Shown here piece by piece: positions 56,453 to 64,000 of a stretch of 64,000 bases of DNA. Position numbers and translations under genes: made by a program. Every line of letters starts with the position of its first letter. Position 1 is the stretch's first letter. The notes beneath the pieces are model-generated. The model saw only the letters and a list, made by a program, of their open reading frames with translations, ran no database searches and had not been told where the DNA came from. The stretch covers positions 412,474 to 476,473 of the forward strand of contig NZ_KB849796.1 in NCBI RefSeq assembly GCF_000369045.1. The letters run 5' to 3'. Source of the DNA: Acinetobacter pittii ATCC 19004 = CIP 70.29. Lineage in GTDB: Bacteria > Pseudomonadota > Gammaproteobacteria > Pseudomonadales > Moraxellaceae.

Positions 56453-57753
56453 GTCAGGTTACCTCAAATTCCTCACGTTTTAACCTGCGTGCTCAAGTCG
56501 TCCAGACATTATTAAAAGTTCAGCAAGGCCAATCACTCGCTAGTATTTTAAACACACAGCTCAATCAAGTCGCTGAGCGCGATCGCGCTTTGTTTCACGA
56601 ACTTGTTTTAGGTACATTGCGCCAATGGTTTGCACTTAAATCAATTAGCCTACCTCTACTCAGCAAGCCTCTAAATAATGAGACAGTAGAAACCTGTCTT
56701 TATGTTGGTCTTTATCAAGTTTTATGCACGCGTATTGCAGCACATGCTGCTATTTCAGAAACAGTAGATGCAACAAAACAACTTGGATTCCCTGCTCTCA
56801 GCGGCATTGTGAATGCAATTTTACGCAGAGCTACTCGTGAAACTGATGACTTTCAGCAAGGTTTACAGCAGGCGCATGGCTTACCAAGCTGGCTTTTCAA
56901 ACGCTTAAAAAAGGATTGGGGCGAACAAGCTGAATCTCTTTGCCAATCATTAAAACAAATCGCTCCTTTAACCTTGCGAATTAACCAGCGTCATATTGGC
57001 CGTGATGCTTATTTAGCAAAACTACAAAGTTTAGAAATTCAGGCACGTGCATGTACTTTGTCTGAGGCAGGTATTGTTCTTGAACAATCTGTACAAATTA
57101 CTCAACTACCTGGTTTTGAACAAGGTTGGTTTTCCGTACAAGATGAACACGCTCAGCTTTGCGCAACATTATTGCCAGATTTGAACGATAAAATAGTAAT
57201 TGATGCGTGTGCTGCCCCAGGCGGTAAAACTGCTCATTTACTTGAAAAATTTAAACCTGCTCAGCTCATTGCGATTGATCAGGACCCAAGCCGTTTGGTG
57301 CGTGTAACTGAGAACTTAAATCGCTTAGCACTTGATCAAAGTCATACAGAGATTTTGGCAGCCGATGCAACTCAATGGGTACCTGCACAGCCAGTAGATT
57401 GTATTGTGCTCGATGCACCTTGCTCTGCTACAGGTGTTATTCGTCGTCATCCTGACATACGCCTATTGCGCCAATCTACCGATATAGCTCAAACCATTGA
57501 ACTACAAAGGCAGATCTTGGACCACATGTGGCAACAGCTTAAAGTTGGCGGCACATTGCTTTACATCACCTGTTCAATTTTAAAAGCTGAAAATGAACAG
57601 CAAATGATGACTTTTTTTGCTGAAAATCTAAATGCAAAAGAGATCAAGATTGATGCTAATTGGGGAATCGAGCAAACCCATGGTCGCCAATTACTGCCAC
57701 AAGCGCAGTCTGGTGATGGGTTTTATTATTGTAAAATCCAAAAAATTGCATAA
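56449..57753 (+). CDS. rsmB: 16S rRNA (cytosine-967-C5)-methyltransferase
   Basis: SAM-dependent rRNA methylase, 434 residues: N-terminal NusB-like domain, then Rossmann-like domain. SAM-binding DACAAPGGKTAHLLE is near residue 250; catalytic Cys in LDAPCSATGVIRRHPDIR and general Cys in ITCSIL. ATGA overlap with fmt shows translational coupling. Confidence 0.96.
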   Translation: MSQVTSNSSRFNLRAQVVQTLLKVQQGQSLASILNTQLNQVAERDRALFHELVLGTLRQWFALKSISLPLLSKPLNNETVETCLYVGLYQVLCTRIAAHAAISETVDATKQLGFPALSGIVNAILRRATRETDDFQQGLQQAHGLPSWLFKRLKKDWGEQAESLCQSLKQIAPLTLRINQRHIGRDAYLAKLQSLEIQARACTLSEAGIVLEQSVQITQLPGFEQGWFSVQDEHAQLCATLLPDLNDKIVIDACAAPGGKTAHLLEKFKPAQLIAIDQDPSRLVRVTENLNRLALDQSHTEILAADATQWVPAQPVDCIVLDAPCSATGVIRRHPDIRLLRQSTDIAQTIELQRQILDHMWQQLKVGGTLLYITCSILKAENEQQMMTFFAENLNAKEIKIDANWGIEQTHGRQLLPQAQSGDGFYYCKIQKIA

Positions 57754-57783
57754 AAAAAGCAGGCTTTAAGCCTGCTTTTTTAC
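57752..57783 (+). terminator. Terminator after rsmB
   Basis: AAAAAGCAGGC-TTTAA-GCCTGCTTTTTT. Also serves the convergent small-subunit gene. Confidence 0.85.
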
Positions 57784-57793
57784 TTGATCAGCA

Positions 57794-57937
57794 TTAAAGT
57801 GTGTGCTGATCCTTTACTTCTTCTAAGACATCATCTAACTCTTCAGGATGTTTCGATAAATGGATAATGGACAAAGCCAAGCCACCCCATAAAAACACCA
57901 TCGAAATTACCATCATTACGATTGCTGAAGTATTCAT
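57794..57937 (-). CDS. NSS transporter small subunit (MetS-like), 47 residues
   Basis: Found by translating the minus strand downstream of the NSS transporter gene: MNTSAIVMMVISMVFLWG, then a single membrane helix and a charged tail SKHPEELDDVLEEVKDQH. Twelve bases separate its ATG from the transporter stop, with a strong AGGAGG at 57945-57950. This fits the methionine/alanine-import NSS small subunit family (MetS of Corynebacterium), which supports transporter activity. Length and topology are the main evidence; the exact family is inferred. Confidence 0.8.
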   Translation of the reverse strand: MNTSAIVMMVISMVFLWGGLALSIIHLSKHPEELDDVLEEVKDQHTL

Positions 57938-57944
57938 TATTCTA

Positions 57945-57950
57945 TCCTCC
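57945..57950 (-). promoter_or_regulatory. Strong ribosome site of the NSS small subunit
   Basis: AGGAGG, 7 bases ahead of ATG 57937 and abutting the transporter's stop codon (57950-57952), implying coupled expression. Confidence 0.7.
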
Positions 57951-59428
57951 TAGCGATCTTTCATTTTGCTTAAAACAATTGCAACGACTGCACAGAAAAT
58001 CACACTGCCCCAGCCGAATACACCTTGTAAGCTCATACTATAAGTATCATAGCCATTTTTGATCAAATTAAATACAGTCATACTGAGTGTAGTTAACAAG
58101 ATTAATGATGTAATGACTGTTAAAGTGAAATCCCATCCCTTACCTAATTGAATAGTTGAGATGCGATTGACATGATCACGAAGTTCTTTCAGTGCAGAAC
58201 GTTTAAACCAAGTCACGGCTATAATAGAAAGTAAAGCACCGCCAATAATACCGATGTTATTGATAAAGTGATCAACGATATCAACCAGCTTAATTGCGTT
58301 TACACTTGAGAATAAAATAATTGATACAAGCGCACTACCACCGCCAATAATGGTTACAGCTTTTTTACGACCCCATTTCAATTTATCTTGCATTGCTGCA
58401 ATAGGTACTTCCAAAATACTCACCATCGAAGAAATACCTGCGACGAAAAGTGAAGAGAAGAATAAGAAACCAAATAAATCGGCACCTGTACCTAAACTTG
58501 AAATAATTTTAGGGAATGCAATAAATGCTAACCCAATCCCGCCACTCACAACATCTTTAACTTCAGTACCTGCCGCATGAGCCATAAAACCAAGCGCTGC
58601 GAAGATACCAATACCAGCCAAAATCTCTGTTGATGGATTGGCAAAACCAACGATTAAACCAGAACCTGTTAAATTCGTTTTTGGTTTCAAATAAGATGCA
58701 TAAGTCACCATGATCCCGAAACCGACAGAGAGGGAGAAGAAGGTATGGCCATAAGCCGCTAACCAAACTTTATAATCCATCATTGCTGACCAGTTCGGCG
58801 TAAAGAAAGCATTTAAGCCTTGAACCGCGCCTGGTAAACGTAATGATTGAATCACTAAAATAGTGAAGAGAATGAATAATAAAGGCATGAAAATCTTATT
58901 CGATAATTCCACACCTTTTTTCACACCACCATAAAGAATGATTAGAGTAAGTGCCCAAATCCCAACAATCGGCCAGAATAAATGACCTACAAACTGTAAA
59001 TCAAAACCGGTTGCTTTTGTGGTCTGCAAATAGGTATTAAAGAAGAAACCTTCCGGATCACTTCCCCACATTTGACCAATAGAGAAGTAAACATAACTAC
59101 CAGCCCAAGTGAGTACACTTGCATAATACAAACCAATGATGATACAGACACAAACTTGCCACCAACCTAATGTTTCCCCGCCTTTAAATAGGGCACGATA
59201 CGCTTTAGGAGGTGAACCAGTACTACGATGTCCTACCGCATAATCTAAAAATAGTAACGGTAAACCAGCAGTAATGAGTGCCAATAGATAGGGAATAAGA
59301 AACGCACCACCACCATTTTCATAAGCAACGTATGGAAAGCGCCAGATATTACCTAAGCCTACAGCCGAACCAACGGCTGCAATAATAAAACCAGATCGTG
59401 ACGTCCAGTTTTCACGAGAATCTGTCAT
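57950..59428 (-). CDS. Sodium-dependent transporter, NSS (SNF) family
   Basis: LeuT-fold Na+-coupled amino acid transporter, 492 residues with 11-12 membrane segments. The first helix GSAVGLGNIWRFPYVAYENGGGAF is the family signature (Na+ and substrate contacts). FFSLSVGFGIMVTYASYL is the unwound sixth-helix region. With the small subunit behind it, methionine or alanine import is a reasonable guess but unproven. Confidence 0.94.
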   Translation of the reverse strand: MTDSRENWTSRSGFIIAAVGSAVGLGNIWRFPYVAYENGGGAFLIPYLLALITAGLPLLFLDYAVGHRSTGSPPKAYRALFKGGETLGWWQVCVCIIIGLYYASVLTWAGSYVYFSIGQMWGSDPEGFFFNTYLQTTKATGFDLQFVGHLFWPIVGIWALTLIILYGGVKKGVELSNKIFMPLLFILFTILVIQSLRLPGAVQGLNAFFTPNWSAMMDYKVWLAAYGHTFFSLSVGFGIMVTYASYLKPKTNLTGSGLIVGFANPSTEILAGIGIFAALGFMAHAAGTEVKDVVSGGIGLAFIAFPKIISSLGTGADLFGFLFFSSLFVAGISSMVSILEVPIAAMQDKLKWGRKKAVTIIGGGSALVSIILFSSVNAIKLVDIVDHFINNIGIIGGALLSIIAVTWFKRSALKELRDHVNRISTIQLGKGWDFTLTVITSLILLTTLSMTVFNLIKNGYDTYSMSLQGVFGWGSVIFCAVVAIVLSKMKDR

Positions 59429-60079
59429 AGAACACCTAATGTTAAAAGATTACTTATTTTTACTGCTATTGTTGATTGTTATTCCGCATGCAAAAAAAGA
59501 ACCAAAAAATACTTTTGTGTTTGTAGAAAATAAAATGCACCTTTTGAGTATTTTTATTCTCTTAACAAACAAGCAAAAATAGAAAATTCTTCCTTAAAGA
59601 TTTTTGTCCATTTTTTGCCCCTATATAGCTGAACAATACCTGTTTTTATTTCTTTTTACTGTAATTTCCGTCAGAAATTTTACGAATTTTCTGAGTTTTT
59701 TTCACAATTGGTTATTTTTCAGCTAATATTTACGTTCTACTACTTGTAGATTAAAATTATTATTTAATGCAATTTTATTGCAATCCCTGAAAATACTTAT
59801 TTAATTACTCAACTTATCCACTAATTTATTTTTAACTCCCTAGTTATCAATTAAAATTTAATAAGTCCCATACGATTGACAAAATTTATACTAAATTTTC
59901 TAAAAGATTAAATTCATTTAAATGAGGAAGAAAATATTAATTATTTGAATTAAATTAATTTTTTTAAGGTTTAAAAATTTACTCATATCACATACCTCAA
60001 ATCCTTATTTTTTATCAATGCATCTGTAGCAAGATGTCTATATCATGCGCTCAAAGATTTCTTTTATGTGGATGTAAAA
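59429..60079. other. Very AT-rich 650-base gap
   Basis: Long non-coding stretch between the divergent NSS and beta-barrel genes. I see no open frame with a ribosome site and no compact hairpin. It is a candidate for multiple promoters or a silencer-bound region. Confidence 0.45.
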
Positions 60080-60772
60080 ATGAAAATATTAAAAATATCT
60101 TTATTAACGCTCGGGATGGGCTTAAGTGGCTTTGCTCAAGCAGACTTCGTAGGAGTAAAAGGCGACGTAGGTTACTGGTTCTATGACGGTAAAGCTAATA
60201 TGTCTTCTCAATCACCTGAAGATCAAGATTTAGATCAAAAAGGTAGTGCTCAAATCTCATTAGCAGTAGAACACCCAATTCCATTTATTCCAAATGCAAA
60301 AATTCGTTATGTAAATTTAGATACCGAAACTAAATCAGAAACTTTAGGTCAAGCCAACTATAAAGTTGATTTAGATCATAGCGATTTTATCCTCTACTAC
60401 GAGTTACTAGATAATATCGTAAGTGTAGATGCTGGTCTTGGTGCCACTGTATTAAATGGTGATATTACTGCGTATACAGGTAAGCGCGTGGATATTGATA
60501 AAACATATCCTATTGCTTATTTGTCAGGTGAAGTAAAACTTCCGTTTACAGGCTTAAGTGCTAAAGGTGAAGCAACTTATACAAACTTTGATGATGCACG
60601 AATTACAGATGCACTGGCAGAAGTAAAATATAAATTTGCAGATAACCTACTCATTGATCTGGGTCTAACAGCAGGCTATCGCGTACTTAATATCGACTTA
60701 GATGACTACGATAACAATGATCTTAAATTTGAGTTTAAAGGCCCATATGTAGGTCTAGAAGCACATTTCTAA
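60080..60772 (+). CDS. TIGR04219-family outer-membrane beta-barrel protein
   Basis: A 230-residue exported protein. Signal peptide MKILKISLLTLGMGLSGFAQA with cleavage before DFVGVKGDVGYW. The mature part alternates in beta-strand fashion (RYVNLDTETKSETLG; YKVDLDHSDFILYYELL) and ends with GLEAHF, an outer-membrane C-terminal aromatic signature for BAM. The upstream in-frame GTG at 60068 is not used because the signal peptide begins at the ATG. Pore or structural role unknown. Confidence 0.88.
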   Translation: MKILKISLLTLGMGLSGFAQADFVGVKGDVGYWFYDGKANMSSQSPEDQDLDQKGSAQISLAVEHPIPFIPNAKIRYVNLDTETKSETLGQANYKVDLDHSDFILYYELLDNIVSVDAGLGATVLNGDITAYTGKRVDIDKTYPIAYLSGEVKLPFTGLSAKGEATYTNFDDARITDALAEVKYKFADNLLIDLGLTAGYRVLNIDLDDYDNNDLKFEFKGPYVGLEAHF

Positions 60773-60789
60773 ATCAGAATTTCAGAACT

Positions 60790-60818
60790 AAAAAAGAACT
60801 CGATATGAGTTCTTTTTT
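60790..60818 (+). terminator. Terminator after the beta-barrel gene
   Basis: AAAAAAGAACTC-gatat-GAGTTCTTTTTT, with A and T tracts on both flanks; convergent with the GST gene. Confidence 0.85.
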
Positions 60819-60820
60819 AT

Positions 60821-61417
60821 TTAAATCATATCTACATAACCTAAATATTCTCGAATTCTTTGACACCATACTTGAATATTTGGATATAACTTTAAATTAA
60901 AGCCACCTTCTTCAGCGACATGTGTGTATGCATATAAGGCAATGTCAGCAATAGTTAATTGATCTCCAACAAGATAGTCGTGATCTACTAAAGCTTTATC
61001 CATAATAGATAGTGCTTTATGGCCTTTTGGCTGTAAATTATGGTATTCCTCTATTCTTTCTGGTGGTAACCCTAAATATTTATTAATAAAACGAGCAACT
61101 GCAATAAATGGTTCATGACTATACTGCTCAAAGAACATCCATTGATACATTTTGGCTTTAATAAAAGGATCTGTAGGAATAAATTTTGTTCCTTCAGCCA
61201 AGTAACCCAATATAGCATTCGATTCGCTCAAAACACGACCATCTTCTAGGACTAATACAGGTATTTTTCCATTAGGATTTAAGGACAAAAAATCAGCTGA
61301 TTGAGTTTCTTTGTTTAAAATATCAACGTGGATCCATCTATGATTAATATTTAATAAGGAAAGTAATAGTTTTATCTTATAGCAGTTACCTGAACCGACA
61401 TCACCATAAATTATCAT
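60821..61417 (-). CDS. Glutathione S-transferase family protein
   Basis: A 198-residue GST: N-terminal thioredoxin fold MIIYGDVGSGNCYKIKLLLSLL (Ser-Gly-Asn-Cys position for glutathione activation) and LSESNAILGYLAEG (Glu-Ser glutathione contact), then the helical domain with QLTIADIALYAYTHVAEEGGF. ATG 61417 is chosen; the open frame from 61513 adds 32 residues unlike GST. The MIIYGD-type sequence resembles bacterial beta/theta-like GSTs. Substrate unknown. Confidence 0.9.
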   Translation of the reverse strand: MIIYGDVGSGNCYKIKLLLSLLNINHRWIHVDILNKETQSADFLSLNPNGKIPVLVLEDGRVLSESNAILGYLAEGTKFIPTDPFIKAKMYQWMFFEQYSHEPFIAVARFINKYLGLPPERIEEYHNLQPKGHKALSIMDKALVDHDYLVGDQLTIADIALYAYTHVAEEGGFNLKLYPNIQVWCQRIREYLGYVDMI

Positions 61418-61532
61418 AGATGCTCTTCCCTTATTATGCATACTTAAAAGATTAATTTTCTTATTATTTATAGCACAACTCTTCCTTAGTATTTTTATAT
61501 TTATTTCCCACACATATATTTTTTATCACAAT

Positions 61533-61568
61533 AAAAAAACACCCCCATTCATTAGAACGGGGGTGTTT
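61533..61568 (-). terminator. Terminator of the rRNA operon
   Basis: On the minus strand AAACACCCCC pairs with GGGGGTGTTT (10 bp) with a T-rich tail, directly after 5S rRNA. Confidence 0.88.
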
Positions 61569-61577
61569 AGAATAATG

Positions 61578-61692
61578 AGCTGGCGATGACTTACTCTCAC
61601 ATGGGTAACCCCACACTACCATCAGCGCTAAGAGGTTTCACTTCTGAGTTCGGGAAGGGATCAGGTGGTTCACTCTTGCTATGGTCGCCAGC
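61578..61692 (-). rRNA. rrf: 5S ribosomal RNA
   Basis: About 115 bases reading GCTGGCGACCATAGC at its 5' end and closing with GAGTAAGTCATCGCCAGC, the two ends being complementary as in all 5S RNAs. Contains the standard CCCGAACTCAGAAG loop. Exact ends are approximate to a base or two. Confidence 0.95.
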
Positions 61693-61881
61693 ACAACTGT
61701 TTATGGATACTTGCTTCGTTTTATTCACTGTGTGATACGTTGCGTTTTCCAAATCTTTACAGATGGGCTGATTGGTCTGATTTTTCGTTGTTCATTTTAG
61801 CTAGTAGTATAACTAAATCAAGTTGCTTTGCATGTTTATGAATCGATTGATGCTTCATATACAACTGCTTGGGTGTTGTAT
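61693..61881 (-). other. 23S-5S internal transcribed spacer
   Basis: About 189 bases with no tRNA. It contains TATACAAC (61858-61865) and GTTGTATA (61875-61882), a hairpin that abuts the 23S 3' end and may be a processing site. Confidence 0.65.

Positions 61882-64000
<2,119 letters not shown>

Noticed and set aside
61693..61881. Possible tRNA in the 23S-5S spacer
   Set aside because: No cloverleaf arms or CCA end; only a short hairpin at the 23S end.

Overview
The window looks like ordinary chromosome from an Acinetobacter of the baumannii/calcoaceticus group. The base composition is AT-rich. A hut locus sits beside a Zur-controlled COG0523 GTPase and a Zur-box lipoprotein peptidase that match zigA and zrlA of A. 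baumannii. The gene set (dapA-bamC-purC, fahA-maiA-hpd, ppc, ilvD, fmt-rsmB) is core metabolism. I see no prophage, insertion sequence, CRISPR array, toxin-antitoxin pair or defence island. Species assignment rests on recall of gene neighbourhoods, not on a search.

Layout. 1-4.7 kb: histidine utilisation on the minus strand (hutH cut by the left edge, hutU, hutD, hutC) with candidate HutC operators. 5-6.1 kb: an acyltransferase. 6.2-8.3 kb: zigA and zrlA, each behind a palindrome matching the Zur box. 8.4-14.9 kb: tyrosine/phenylalanine degradation (aromatic permease, fahA, maiA, a VOC protein, an IclR regulator, hpd). 15.4-19 kb: DUF523 protein, MATE exporter, BASS transporter, pncA. 19.4-21.7 kb: dapA-bamC-purC. 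21.8-28 kb: small protein, FNT channel, rarA, sugar dehydrogenase, YcgN-like protein, DUF1328 peptide, dienelactone hydrolase, HIT protein. 28-31.6 kb: mutY, LytM lipoprotein, small protein, tag, zinc alcohol dehydrogenase. 31.6-36.5 kb: MocR regulator, small lipoprotein, LysR divergent from an aldo/keto reductase and an MFS exporter. 36.5-40.3 kb: START protein, dapB, secreted peptide, dnaJ, membrane protein. 40.4-45.5 kb: an RND pump (permease and adaptor) divergent from a TetR regulator. 45.6-53 kb: ppc, NCS2 permease, LysR, TSUP transporter, tandem thioredoxin-fold protein. 53-57.8 kb: ilvD, fmt, rsmB. 57.8-61.4 kb: an NSS transporter with a 47-residue small subunit, a beta-barrel protein and a GST. 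61.5-64 kb: 5S rRNA and the 3' two thirds of 23S rRNA, both minus strand.

How the parts work together. The left 8 kb joins histidine breakdown to zinc homeostasis: HutH degrades histidine, a zinc chelator, while zigA and zrlA are predicted to be derepressed when zinc is scarce. The next block is a full route from 4-hydroxyphenylpyruvate to fumarate and acetoacetate, apart from homogentisate dioxygenase, which is not in the window. It shares a repeated dyad, TTATG-N5-CATAA, found four times next to the permease, fahA and hpd; I propose this as the operator of the local regulator.

I found no convincing undescribed multi-gene system. The most useful new observations are the four-copy dyad, the very short NSS subunit gene, the long hairpin closing the fahA operon, and the duplicated DsbA-like protein without CxxC motifs.
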